From: CAVTPD01 sp963736575
GTDB lineage: Bacteria > Bacteroidota > Bacteroidia > Cytophagales > JAAEPT01
Direction of reading: 5' to 3'
Length of the DNA stretch: 64,000 nt
Assembly (NCBI GenBank): GCA_963736575.1
Contig: CAVTPD010000001.1
Coordinates: 1,364,001-1,428,000 of the forward strand
In this document: positions 26,178 to 34,368 of the stretch, piece after piece
Layout: every line of letters begins with the position of its first letter
Numbering within the stretch: the first letter of the stretch is position 1
The notes under the pieces: generated by a model
Database searches by the model: none
The model's input: the letters and a program-made list of their open reading frames with translations, nothing else
What the model was told of the DNA's origin: nothing
Translations under genes and position numbers: made by a program

Positions 26178-27017
26178 ATGTTGACAGATATGACAAACAA
26201 CCGAAAATCCATTCTTTTATCCATTGGGTTATTTGCACTCTTCTATATAGTAGGAGAAGTGTTAACCGGTTCTGGGAAAAGAAGTAAGGAAAACATGACC
26301 GAATACGAACGTCTAATGGGAGCCAATGAAAATCAAGCCCATGTACCCGGCCCAACTGAAGTTTTTATTAGAGCATGGGAAGAATTAAGTGATCCTTTTT
26401 ATGATAATGGTCCTAATGATAAAGGAATTGGTATTCAGTTATTGTATAGCATTGGCCGTGTAATGATTGGCTATTTTCTGGCGTTGTTGGTAGCCATACC
26501 TGTTGGTTTTTTAATTGGTATGTCACCCATATTGTATAACGCGCTTCAGCCTTATATACAAATTTTAAAACCGATTTCACCCTTGGCATGGATGCCTTTG
26601 GCGCTCTTTGTTATTAAGGATTCTATTATGTCTTCGGTGTTTGTGATTTTCATTTGCTCGCTGTGGCCCATACTTATTAATACGGCTTTTGGGGTAATGG
26701 AAGTGAAAAAAGACTGGATTAATGTAGCACAAACATTAGAAATGTCCCCTTTTAAAACAGCCATTCGGGTAATTCTTCCGGCTGCTTTACCAACCATATT
26801 TACAGGTATGCGGATTTCTATTGGGATTTCTTGGTTGGTGATTGTTGCTGCCGAAATGCTGGTAGGAGGTACCGGTATAGGCTATTATGTCTGGAACGAG
26901 TGGAATAACCTAGATCTAGCCAGTGTAGCATTTTCCATCTTAATGATTGGAGTTGTAGGTATGGCTTTGGATTATCTGATTGCAGCCATTGCTTCTAGGT
27001 TTGAATATGTCGATTAA
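26178..27017 (+). CDS. ABC transporter permease, cyanate/nitrate type (CynB/NrtB-like)
   Basis: 279 residues. It is an inner-membrane permease with six helices and the cytoplasmic EAA loop (AAEMLVGG region about residues 220-235, preceded by LPAALPTIFTGMRISIGISW). It belongs to the NrtB/SsuC/TauC group. The gene begins a four-gene operon: permease, ATPase, cyanase and substrate-binding lipoprotein. Cyanase in the operon points to cyanate as the transported substrate, though nitrate or bicarbonate relatives look alike. Translation could start at 26178 or at an ATG four codons later. Confidence 0.9.
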   Translation: MLTDMTNNRKSILLSIGLFALFYIVGEVLTGSGKRSKENMTEYERLMGANENQAHVPGPTEVFIRAWEELSDPFYDNGPNDKGIGIQLLYSIGRVMIGYFLALLVAIPVGFLIGMSPILYNALQPYIQILKPISPLAWMPLALFVIKDSIMSSVFVIFICSLWPILINTAFGVMEVKKDWINVAQTLEMSPFKTAIRVILPAALPTIFTGMRISIGISWLVIVAAEMLVGGTGIGYYVWNEWNNLDLASVAFSILMIGVVGMALDYLIAAIASRFEYVD

Positions 27018-27028
27018 AAAAGAGGAAC

Positions 27029-27892
27029 ATGGAAGATTTCATTAAAGTAAAAAATTTAGCCAAAAGGTATCCTCTAAAAAAAGAAAAGGGTGAGATCACC
27101 ATTTTCGAGCATGTGAATTTTAAGATGAAAAAAGGGGAGTTTGTTTGTGTAATTGGTCATTCGGGTTGTGGTAAATCTACCATTCTGAATATTATGGCCG
27201 GTTTAGACGCTGCATCTGGAGGGGAAATGGTAATGGATGGTAAAATTATTACCGGTCCAAGTTTAGAGCGAGGAGTGATTTTTCAGAATCACAGTTTACT
27301 ACCGTGGTTAACAACGCAGAAAAATGTTACAATAGCTATTTCTTGTAAGTTTCCTAAAATGCCCGAAAAAGAGGTAAATGAACGGGCCAACTATTTCTTA
27401 AAGGCGGTAGGTTTAGAACATGCTCTAGATAAAAAACCTTCGGAATTATCTGGTGGTATGCGCCAGAGGGTAGGTATTGCCAGAGCGTTTGCCATTGAGC
27501 CCGATTTATTATTGATGGATGAACCTTTTGGCGCTTTAGATGCCCTTACCAGAGGTAAAATTCAGGATAAATTAATAGACATCTGTACACAGACCCAGCA
27601 AACTACTTTCATGATTACCCATGATGTAGATGAGGCTATTCTTCTTTCAGACCGAATTTTATTAATGTCGGATGGGCCTGAAGCCAGAATTGTAGAATCG
27701 GTAGAAGTAAATATACCCAAACCGCGTGGTAGAGAATCTATAATCCACGACCCCGCTTATTATGCGGTACGGAATCACTTAATAGAATTCTTGGTGAAAC
27801 GATCGGCCATTTTAGGCGATCAGATTAGAGGAAAAGAATTGGACGATAGTTCTTTCCCATTAACAGTTACACCCGAAACGATACCTAAATAA
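27029..27892 (+). CDS. ABC transporter ATP-binding protein, cyanate/nitrate type (CynD/NrtD-like)
   Basis: 287 residues. The ATPase subunit carries Walker A GHSGCGKST (about 47-55), signature LSGGMRQRVGIARA, Walker B LLLMDEPFGALD and the H-loop TFMITHDVDEA. The ELSGGMRQR form and the LPWLT Q-loop neighbourhood are characteristic of the NrtD/SsuB/TauB group. It follows the permease by 11 bp. The C-terminal 50 residues are an extension with no visible regulatory domain, so it is NrtD-like rather than NrtC-like. Confidence 0.9.
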   Translation: MEDFIKVKNLAKRYPLKKEKGEITIFEHVNFKMKKGEFVCVIGHSGCGKSTILNIMAGLDAASGGEMVMDGKIITGPSLERGVIFQNHSLLPWLTTQKNVTIAISCKFPKMPEKEVNERANYFLKAVGLEHALDKKPSELSGGMRQRVGIARAFAIEPDLLLMDEPFGALDALTRGKIQDKLIDICTQTQQTTFMITHDVDEAILLSDRILLMSDGPEARIVESVEVNIPKPRGRESIIHDPAYYAVRNHLIEFLVKRSAILGDQIRGKELDDSSFPLTVTPETIPK

Positions 27893-27934
27893 TACGTTTT
27901 TTAAATCCTTTGTTTTACCTAAATACAAATTGCT

Positions 27935-28375
27935 ATGACTAAGAAAGAAATGGAAGAAATCATCTTAGCTACTAAAAAAGAAAAAGGACTTACCTGGGAA
28001 GAAATTTCAGAAAAAATTGGATTAGCTCCTGTTTGTGTAGCAGCAGCCTGTATGGGAAGCGCAAGTTTATTACCCGCTGAAGCTAAAGTATTAGCAGAGA
28101 TTTTAGGCTTAAGCCCAGAAGTAGAAGATGCTTTAACCGAATACCCTACTAAAGGAATGGGACAAGTAATACCAAGTGATCCATTAATTTATCGGTTTTT
28201 TGAAATTGCCTATGTCTATGGCCCAAGTGCTAAATCGGTGATTCATGAAATGTTTGGTGATGGTATTATGAGTGCTATTGATTTTTCAATGGATATAGAA
28301 AAAGAAGAGCACCCTAAAGGTGATCGTGTAAAAGTTATTTTGAATGGTAAATTTTTACCGTACAAAAAATGGTAA
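27935..28375 (+). CDS. cynS: Cyanate hydratase (cyanase)
   Basis: 146 residues. It converts cyanate and bicarbonate to ammonia and carbon dioxide, detoxifying cyanate and giving nitrogen. An N-terminal helical HTH-like domain (1-80, TWEEISEKIGLAPVCVAAACMG) is followed by the conserved catalytic C-terminal domain. The active-site Arg, Glu and Ser are in YRFFEI and GIMSAIDFSMDI. It lies inside the transporter operon, between the ATPase and the binding-protein genes. Length is close to the family norm. Confidence 0.95.
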   Translation: MTKKEMEEIILATKKEKGLTWEEISEKIGLAPVCVAAACMGSASLLPAEAKVLAEILGLSPEVEDALTEYPTKGMGQVIPSDPLIYRFFEIAYVYGPSAKSVIHEMFGDGIMSAIDFSMDIEKEEHPKGDRVKVILNGKFLPYKKW

Positions 28376-28427
28376 TGTCTACAGAGGCATAATACGATAA
28401 TTCTAATTTCAATTTAAAGGATACCTA

Positions 28428-29849
28428 ATGTCAGTTAAAAGTTTAGATAATCCGTACGACGAAAATTCCGATTTAAGTCATGGTGCCGGGTGTTCATGTT
28501 CTTCATGCAACACCAGCTCAAATGTGTCTAACGAAAGCCTGCCTTCTACGGAAGAAGATATGGTTAACCGCTTTGTGGAAAATACTATTGTAAAGTCGCT
28601 TTTTGGTGGTAACGATGTAAACCGAAGACGATTTATTCAACTAGTAGGTCAAAATACCTTTAAAGCGGCCTTGGCTTCCGTTATACCCATGGGGCTTATT
28701 CAGTCTTGTGTAAACGATACCAAGAAAGCCGTTGAGAATGGTGGTGAAACGTCCATGGGTGCTTCTAAATTAGAAAAAACGAAGTTGAGTGTTGGTTTTG
28801 TGCCCATTACTTGCGCTACGCCTATTATTATGTCTAAACCTATGGGTTTTTATGAAAAATACGGCTTAGATGTAGATGTAATTAAAACAGCGGGTTGGGC
28901 CGTTGCACGTGATAAAAGTTTAAATAAAGAATACGATGCTTCACACATGTTAACGCCAATGCCATTGGCAATGACTATGGGAGCCGGTTCCGTGGCGTCT
29001 AACTATGTAATGCCTGCGGTTGAAAATATTAACGGACAAGCTATTTGTTTGCACAACAAACACAAAGACAAACGTGATCCTTCGCAATGGAAAGGCTTTA
29101 AGTTTGGTGTTCCGTTTGAATATTCTATGCACAACTTTTTGTTGCGTTATTATGTGGCAGAATTTGGTTTAGACCCAGACAAAGACATACAAATTAGAGT
29201 GGTGCCGCCACCAGAAATGGTAGCCAATTTAAGAGCAGGTAATTTGGACGGTTATCTTTCTCCGGATCCGTTTAACCAAAGAGCTGTGTACGAGAACGTA
29301 GGATTCTTGCATATGCTTACAAAAGACATTTGGGACGGACATCCTTGTTGTGCTTTTGCTTGTAGCGAAGAGTTTACAAAAACGAATCCGAACACTTATG
29401 CAGCACTATTTAGCGCTATTGTAGATGCAACGGCTTACTCTTCTAAACTTGAAAATAGAAAAGAAATCTCTGCGGCTATTTCGCCTAAGAATTATTTAAA
29501 TCAGCCTGTTACGGTGGTTGAACAAGTACTAACGGGAACTTATGCCGATGGTCTAGGTAATGTTAAGAAAGTACCGGATAGAATTGATTTTGATCCGTTC
29601 CCGTGGCACAGTATGGGGGTTTGGATATTAACCCAAATGAAACGTTGGGGTTATGTAGACGGCGCTATTGATTACAAAAAAATAGCCGAACAAGTTTATT
29701 TGGCTACCGATTGTGCTACTAAAATGAAAGAACAAGGTTATGAAGCACCTTCTACAACGTATAAAAAACACGTGATTATGGGTAAAGAATTTGATCCTAT
29801 GAAACCGGAGGAATATATTAATAGTTTTGCGATTAAGGCATCAAGTTAA
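28428..29849 (+). CDS. CmpA/NrtA-family substrate-binding lipoprotein, Tat-exported
   Basis: 473 residues. It is the binding protein of the cyanate ABC transporter. Residues 1-65 form an extension with a Cys-rich patch (C22, C24, C27), as in other family members. A twin-arginine signal NRRRFIQLVG (65-74) and a lipobox ending in C94 (LIQSC) follow, so the mature protein is membrane-anchored on the far side of the inner membrane. The mature domain has the family start KLSVGFVPITCATPIIM and the AGWAVARDKSL and EYDASHML segments. Unusually for such operons it is the last gene. A tatA gene lies 440 bp further on, on the other strand. Confidence 0.9.
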   Translation: MSVKSLDNPYDENSDLSHGAGCSCSSCNTSSNVSNESLPSTEEDMVNRFVENTIVKSLFGGNDVNRRRFIQLVGQNTFKAALASVIPMGLIQSCVNDTKKAVENGGETSMGASKLEKTKLSVGFVPITCATPIIMSKPMGFYEKYGLDVDVIKTAGWAVARDKSLNKEYDASHMLTPMPLAMTMGAGSVASNYVMPAVENINGQAICLHNKHKDKRDPSQWKGFKFGVPFEYSMHNFLLRYYVAEFGLDPDKDIQIRVVPPPEMVANLRAGNLDGYLSPDPFNQRAVYENVGFLHMLTKDIWDGHPCCAFACSEEFTKTNPNTYAALFSAIVDATAYSSKLENRKEISAAISPKNYLNQPVTVVEQVLTGTYADGLGNVKKVPDRIDFDPFPWHSMGVWILTQMKRWGYVDGAIDYKKIAEQVYLATDCATKMKEQGYEAPSTTYKKHVIMGKEFDPMKPEEYINSFAIKASS

Positions 29850-29878
29850 ACCAGTAGTATGTATTGGAAATCGTTATG

Positions 29879-29987
29879 AAAATCAAAAGAATAAAAAATC
29901 AGGTGTTTTCATTCTGAAAGCATAGCAGGGCTACGGTTAAAGAATGAAAATTTGCAAAGCGAATGATTTGAATTTATTTTGATTTGG
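29879..29987. repeat. Palindromic element after the cyanate operon
   Basis: About 109 bp with an imperfect long inverted structure. The outer arms are ATCAAAAGAATAAAAAATCA and its counterpart in GATTTGAATTTATTTTGAT; the inner arms are GTTTTCATTCT and AGAATGAAAA. The centre is CATAGCAGGGCTACGG. It looks like a small repeat or MITE-like element. No second copy was seen in this window, so the repeat status is a guess. Confidence 0.45.
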
Positions 29988-30056
29988 AATAGATCTTCTA
30001 ATGCATATTTCTGGTTCAATCATATCTGTGATTTGGTTGGTTTTTGGTTCGATTGG

Positions 30057-30084
30057 AAGGCCCTCATAGTGAGGGCCTTTTTTT
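30057..30084 (+). terminator. Intrinsic terminator of the cyanate operon
   Basis: AAGGCCCTCA/TGAGGGCCTT with a short loop and a run of seven T residues. It is a textbook rho-independent terminator, 208 bp after the last operon gene. Confidence 0.9.
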
Positions 30085-30202
30085 ATGCTTTTTTGTTTAT
30101 TAAAACATCCAGTGCGGGATCATGTTTCATAGTTGATTGATGAAAAACTTTATGATTGATTCAGTTTAAAAAAGTGACTTGGATAACTCAGTTTGCTATA
30201 AG

Positions 30203-30234
30203 AAAAAAGGCTTCCGGGATTGGAAGCCTCTTTT
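30203..30234 (-). terminator. Intrinsic terminator of the AraC-tatA transcript
   Basis: On the minus strand the stem AGGCTTCC/GGAAGCCT is followed by a run of T residues. It lies about 60 bp past the tatA stop. Confidence 0.85.
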
Positions 30235-30292
30235 AAAATGCGAGGGTAAAGAAAGAAAAATGTAAAAGCAATTATATAAATCGTTAACGGGT

Positions 30293-30484
30293 TTAAACTT
30301 TAGAGGTGCTTTCTTTAGAATCCTCTTTTTCGTCTCCCTTCATTCCTTTTTTAAATTCACCCATGCCTTTACCAATTCCTCTTGCCAATTCTGGTATTTT
30401 ACGGGCGCCAAACAAAAAGAAGATCAATAGAAAGACTAGGATTAACTCGTTGAATCCAATTCCGCCTAGAAATAATAATGTCAT
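30293..30484 (-). CDS. tatA: Twin-arginine translocase subunit TatA/TatE
   Basis: 63 residues. One N-terminal transmembrane helix (about 8-24, ending LFGARKIPELARG) is followed by an amphipathic helix and a charged tail (KGDEKEDSKESTSKV). FG at the helix end and the KIPELARGIGKGMGEFKKG amphipathic stretch are diagnostic of TatA. It lies two bases downstream of the AraC-type regulator gene and beside a Tat-exported binding protein, which suggests a functional link to the cyanate transporter. No tatC is present here. Confidence 0.9.
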   Translation of the reverse strand: MTLLFLGGIGFNELILVFLLIFFLFGARKIPELARGIGKGMGEFKKGMKGDEKEDSKESTSKV

Positions 30485-30485
30485 A

Positions 30486-31418
30486 TTAATGGTTGTGTTT
30501 AAATGGAAAACTCTTTTTTCTTCCTTCCGAAATATATTCTATCCGAAATTTATCTGGGGTTGTACCGCATACTTTTTTAAATAAGCGGATAAAGTAAGAA
30601 CTGTCGGTAAAATTAAGTACTTCCGCAATAGCAGAAATAGATAATTCAGAATGTACTAATAATCGTTTAGATTCTAGCATTATTCTTTCTTGTATTAGTT
30701 CCGAAGGTGTTTTATTGATGGTTTTTTTGCAAATATAATTCAATTGCTTCATCGATAAACTCATATTGTCTGCATATTCGGTAATAGGCAGGTGGTTTTT
30801 AAAGTTCTGATCGATTAATTTTTCAAACCGGTTCAATTGTATCACTTCGTATTTGTATTCAAACTGAATTTGTTCTTCGGCTTTGTATAAACGCGCCAAT
30901 TCTATAAACATAATGTTTAAATAAAGGCGAATCATGTCGTGGTACTGAATCTGTCTTTTTCCGTATTCCGAATTAATTTGTTTGTACAAATCGGTTATTT
31001 TTTCGGTGTCGGTATCTTTCAATTTTACATAAGGCTTGCTGAAGGTTGACTTAAAGAAGGGTAGACGGTCTAAGCGGTCGTTGTTAAAATCCAGTAAGAA
31101 GTACTCTTTCTTAAAGAACAGAATGTGTCCGTTAATATTATCCGATAAATCCCAAACATGCATCTGCCCAGGTGAAAGCACAAACATAGAACCCGGTTCA
31201 ACGGGGTATTCGTGAAAGTCTATTTTGTGAATACCACTTCCTTCGGTGATGAGTAGTACCAAATAAAAATCATGACTGTGTGAAACGTCAAGAAATTTAT
31301 TATCTCTAATATGTTCGTTAAAGACTCTTACATAGAAATTAGCTTCAAATTCCATGCAGCAATTGTAGTCCTCAAAATTAGAGATGTTTAAAACAGGGAG
31401 GTTTTTAAGGGTACTCAT
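30486..31418 (-). CDS. AraC-family transcriptional regulator
   Basis: 310 residues. The N-terminal cupin-like sensor domain (about 20-170, with SHSHDFYLVLLITEGSG and the VEPGSMFVLSPGQMHVW barrel) is followed by two helix-turn-helix motifs (about 205-300, with NYICKKTINKTPSELIQERI and FTDSSYFIRLFKKVCGTTPDKFR). Divergent genes flank the cyanate operon, and tatA is co-transcribed. A role in controlling the cyanate or Tat genes is inferred. It starts about 109 bp downstream of a good promoter box. Confidence 0.9.
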   Translation of the reverse strand: MSTLKNLPVLNISNFEDYNCCMEFEANFYVRVFNEHIRDNKFLDVSHSHDFYLVLLITEGSGIHKIDFHEYPVEPGSMFVLSPGQMHVWDLSDNINGHILFFKKEYFLLDFNNDRLDRLPFFKSTFSKPYVKLKDTDTEKITDLYKQINSEYGKRQIQYHDMIRLYLNIMFIELARLYKAEEQIQFEYKYEVIQLNRFEKLIDQNFKNHLPITEYADNMSLSMKQLNYICKKTINKTPSELIQERIMLESKRLLVHSELSISAIAEVLNFTDSSYFIRLFKKVCGTTPDKFRIEYISEGRKKSFPFKHNH

Positions 31419-31526
31419 TAACGTGTGGGTTTAAGATGAGAGAACCTATTTTGTGGACTTAGTAAATGTACGTAAGTAAAATTTCATTTCATAATACAAA
31501 AAGTACATACCGTAGCATAAAAATTA

Positions 31527-31534
31527 CAAAGGTA
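31527..31534 (-). promoter_or_regulatory. Promoter -7 box for the AraC-tatA operon
   Basis: On the minus strand it reads TACCTTTG, an exact fit to TAnnTTTG, about 109 bp before the AraC start codon. This implies a 5' leader of about 100 bases. The -33 element is unclear. Confidence 0.55.
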
Positions 31535-31562
31535 GAACACATGTTTTTTTTGTTATTATCAT

Positions 31563-31595
31563 TTTGCAATTGGTAATAGATAAAGTATATCTTTA
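31563..31595 (+). promoter_or_regulatory. Promoter of the DUF1348 gene (-33 TTG, -7 box)
   Basis: TTTG at 31563-31566 and TATCTTTA at 31588-31595 (seven of eight matches to TAnnTTTG) are 21 bases apart, a normal spacing. Transcription would start near 31602, beyond the first ATG at 31598. This favours the later ATG as the true start. Confidence 0.5.
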
Positions 31596-31621
31596 AAATG
31601 AAATCTAAACCTTACGTAGTT

Positions 31622-32032
31622 ATGGAGCAAAAACCACCATTTCCGCCGTTTACTGAAGAAACTGCTAAACAAAAAATACAAGCTGCCGAAAACGGTTGGA
31701 ACAGCAAAGATCCCGAGAAAGTAAGTATGGCGTACACCGTAGATACCGAATGGAGAAACCGAAGCGAGTTTGTGAATGGGAGAGAAGAAGTGAAAAAATT
31801 CCTAAGTAATAAATGGAAAACCGAATTAGATTACAAACTTAAAAAGACCTATTGGGCGCATTCAGGAAATAGAATTGCTGTTCGTTTTGAATACGAATAC
31901 AGAAATACCAATAACGAATGGTTTAGAGCTTACGGTAACGAAAATTGGGAATTTGATGAAAATGGATTAATGGCCAAGCGTTACGCTAGTATTAATGATT
32001 TGCCTATAAAAGAAGAGGACAGAAGATTGTAA
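31622..32032 (+). CDS. DUF1348 / nuclear transport factor 2-like (SnoaL) protein
   Basis: 136 residues from the ATG at 31622. The protein then begins MEQKPPFPPFTEETA, close to the family start. The ATG at 31598 adds eight residues but sits three bases after the -7 box. The NTF2-like cone fold is indicated by KIQAAENGWNSKDPEKVSMAYT, WRNRSEFVNGREEVKKFL and the C-terminal WFRAYGNENWEFDENGLM. DUF1348 proteins have no firm function, though small-molecule binding or isomerase activity is typical of the fold. It ends convergent with the isoprenoid-synthase-like gene. Confidence 0.85.
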   Translation: MEQKPPFPPFTEETAKQKIQAAENGWNSKDPEKVSMAYTVDTEWRNRSEFVNGREEVKKFLSNKWKTELDYKLKKTYWAHSGNRIAVRFEYEYRNTNNEWFRAYGNENWEFDENGLMAKRYASINDLPIKEEDRRL

Positions 32033-32056
32033 ATCTGTTAAAAAAGGTGGTGAGGT

Positions 32057-33061
32057 TTAGTTAACTCCGTACACGCAATACCTCACTACTTTCATTAAGT
32101 TTCCGGTTTTTTCCATGTCGCAGATTAACTCTTTGCGCTCGTGTTTTTCAGGCTGAAAAATGCCTCCGTTTTGATTTTGCAGTTCTTCTAATTGATCTAA
32201 ACAAACACTAATGCGGTGTATGCCTAAATTTAAAAACTGAATAAACCGTTCTATTCGGTAGGTGTCGTAATCTGTAGCATAGATTTCTGTATAAACTTCT
32301 TGCAACAGCTGAAAAAAGTAGCGTTTCAGTTCTTTAATGTCGTTGCATTCGGTTACTAAAGTTCTTACACCACTTTGTAGGTCTTTATAAACGTCAAAAA
32401 TATCATTCCCTAATTGCATTAAACCACCTAATTTATACAAAGCAGCTTCTTCCAGCGGATTCATGTGTTGCTGGTAGGCTACTCTGTAAAACACTACGGA
32501 AATTCCGCCTTTAAACAGCGTAGTAGCTTTTATTTCATCTAAACTGGTTTCTGTTTTGGTCTGATTTAGGCTACAAACTTGAGCGTTTAAAACTTGATTA
32601 AAATATTGTTTTACTAAGGCCGGATTATCAACATGCTTTAAACATTGTTTGTATAAATAAAGGAACAATGCCTCGTTCGATTTGGTGGTTTCTATACTCT
32701 CTGGAACTTCAATCATTTTACGCAGGTAAACTTCTGGTAAATCGAAATCATCAAAAAAATCGTCAAATAAACCCGTTAACGCTCCTTGGTAAGTACTGGC
32801 TAAACGTTCGGTATGAGTAATTGGGTGTCCGTTAAGAATACTAAAAGCCTTTCCTAAAATGCCAGGAACGCCCAAAGCGTAATACTTTTTAATTTTCTTG
32901 AAATCCTTTGAAGAAAGCGTTTCATCTTTTCCACGTTCAAAAAGTTGAAGTACTTCATTCAGTTCGTTTTTAATAAATTGCTTTTGCGTAAATATGCTAG
33001 AAAGCAATTCGTAAGAACTTATAGGAATGTGTAAAAGGTTCTTAATTTTTCTTAAAGGCAT
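32057..33061 (-). CDS. Class 1 isoprenoid biosynthesis enzyme-like protein
   Basis: 334 residues, all helical. It has the aspartate-rich motif D100-D-F-F-D104 and, in the C-terminal half, N219-D-I-F-D223-V-Y-K-D227. Both resemble the metal-binding motifs of class 1 isoprenoid (terpene or squalene-type) synthases, whose prenyl-diphosphate substrates sit between them. Similar uncharacterised proteins occur in Flavobacteriia. The product is unknown. It lies 57 bp after a DUF2459 protein gene on the same strand. MEP-pathway ispG is elsewhere in the window, with no direct link. Confidence 0.72.
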   Translation of the reverse strand: MPLRKIKNLLHIPISSYELLSSIFTQKQFIKNELNEVLQLFERGKDETLSSKDFKKIKKYYALGVPGILGKAFSILNGHPITHTERLASTYQGALTGLFDDFFDDFDLPEVYLRKMIEVPESIETTKSNEALFLYLYKQCLKHVDNPALVKQYFNQVLNAQVCSLNQTKTETSLDEIKATTLFKGGISVVFYRVAYQQHMNPLEEAALYKLGGLMQLGNDIFDVYKDLQSGVRTLVTECNDIKELKRYFFQLLQEVYTEIYATDYDTYRIERFIQFLNLGIHRISVCLDQLEELQNQNGGIFQPEKHERKELICDMEKTGNLMKVVRYCVYGVN

Positions 33062-33117
33062 AGAATAAATTACTACTTTTTTAGCGAAAATGAAAGTGCT
33101 GGACTAAACTCTTTATC

Positions 33118-33771
33118 TTATTGATTTCTAACGTGGTACATAATTCCGAAATCAAACGGAGTCCATAAAGAAGTGGTGAAATCACTTTGTTTTAATGCAA
33201 CATTTACCCATGTGTTACACGTTTTAAAACAAGAATAACTGCCAACAGCTTTGTAGAAATTATCGGTGTTATTGTAATGAGCATCAGGTATTTTATAGAA
33301 GTTATTTAGGCTGTCTTTGGCAAAGCTGTTTTCAATGTATTTAGTTAATTGCTCAAAACCTTTTTCTGATACTTTTATAGAATCCCAAGAAGTGTTTGGG
33401 GAACTAAATCGGTCAATGTGCATTAAGGTTTCGCTGGTACAAAATAAAGCATTAAAGGCCGTTTTAAAACTCAAATCTTTCCATTCGGGTGTGTTTAAAT
33501 AAAAGTCTTTGTCGCCCCAACCAAAAGATGTAAATCCATGTTCTGTAGCCTTTATTTGTTCTTTAAGTGTTATAGGTAACTGCAACTGCCGATTAGGTAG
33601 GATAAGATCTAAATGCACACCGTTTGAATGTATAAAAATAGTATGGGTTTTAATTCCCGAAGTAGTGCCTAAACGATTGGGAACATAACTGAACAACAAA
33701 GCCAATACTAAATAACTTAATGGTAGTAGGAGAAGTCCAATTAGTATATATTTAATTATTCTGAAGATCAT
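33118..33771 (-). CDS. TIGR02117/DUF2459 family membrane-anchored protein
   Basis: 217 residues. An N-terminal membrane helix (about 5-28, LIGLLLLPLSYLVLALLF) is followed by a periplasmic or outer domain. Conserved family stretches are IHSNGVHLDLILP, GWGDKDFYLNTPEW and TCNTWVNVALK. The cysteine-containing TCNTW and the early histidine hint at a papain-like hydrolase, but this is not established. It may share a transcript with the isoprenoid-synthase-like gene downstream. It is divergent from the Rrf2 gene. Confidence 0.8.
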   Translation of the reverse strand: MIFRIIKYILIGLLLLPLSYLVLALLFSYVPNRLGTTSGIKTHTIFIHSNGVHLDLILPNRQLQLPITLKEQIKATEHGFTSFGWGDKDFYLNTPEWKDLSFKTAFNALFCTSETLMHIDRFSSPNTSWDSIKVSEKGFEQLTKYIENSFAKDSLNNFYKIPDAHYNNTDNFYKAVGSYSCFKTCNTWVNVALKQSDFTTSLWTPFDFGIMYHVRNQ

Positions 33772-33844
33772 TTTAATTCCAGTACGGATAATTAGTGTGT
33801 TATTCCGATTTCTTAAAGCTGTTTTTTTCCCTTAATTTCAATTT

Positions 33845-34282
33845 ATGATTTCCAAGAAAACAAAATATGCACTTATAGCTTTGTTGAATTTAACCCGCAA
33901 CAAGGATAAAGGGCCTTTATTGATTGGAAACATAGCGCAGGAAGAAAACATACCTAAGAAATTTTTAGAAAGCATTTTGTTGGATTTAAAACGTGCCGGA
34001 ATCCTAAACAGCAAAACGGGTAAGGGAGGTGGATATTATCTTCGGAAAGATCCAAATGAGGTAAACATGGCAGATGTTATGCGTGTTTTTGATGGTGCAA
34101 TTGCCTTAATACCTTGTGCTACATACCGTTTTTATGAACGTTGTGACGAATGTCCCGACGAAGATTTGTGTTCTATTCGTTTGGCTTTTCAGGAAGTAAG
34201 ACATGCCTCTGTTCGGATTTTTAAAAGTTATACGTTAACGCATTTACTAGACAAAGAAGCCTACCTAAAAGAGATTCTGTAG
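33845..34282 (+). CDS. Rrf2-family transcriptional regulator, IscR-like with Cys cluster
   Basis: 145 residues. An N-terminal winged helix (ISKKTKYALIALLNLTRN, with GNIAQEENIPKKFLESILLDLK) is followed by a dimerisation helix. Four cysteines, C91, C100, C103 and C109 (CATYRFYERCDECPDEDLC), are grouped as in Fe-S-binding Rrf2 proteins such as IscR, NsrR or CymR relatives. That suggests redox or iron-sulfur sensing. Its targets are not evident, but the divergent DUF2459 gene is the nearest candidate. Confidence 0.9.
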   Translation: MISKKTKYALIALLNLTRNKDKGPLLIGNIAQEENIPKKFLESILLDLKRAGILNSKTGKGGGYYLRKDPNEVNMADVMRVFDGAIALIPCATYRFYERCDECPDEDLCSIRLAFQEVRHASVRIFKSYTLTHLLDKEAYLKEIL

Positions 34283-34368
34283 AAAATTATTTTCTTCTTC
34301 CGAAGAAAGAAAACCTTGCTGAGTTAAGTAGGCTGTGATTTTATATTCAGGTTAAAGAAAAATCAAGC

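Noticed and set aside
34290..34313. Terminator after the Rrf2 gene
   Set aside because: A hairpin TTTTCTTCTTC/GAAGAAAGAAAA exists, but no T tract follows on the plus strand, so it is not called.
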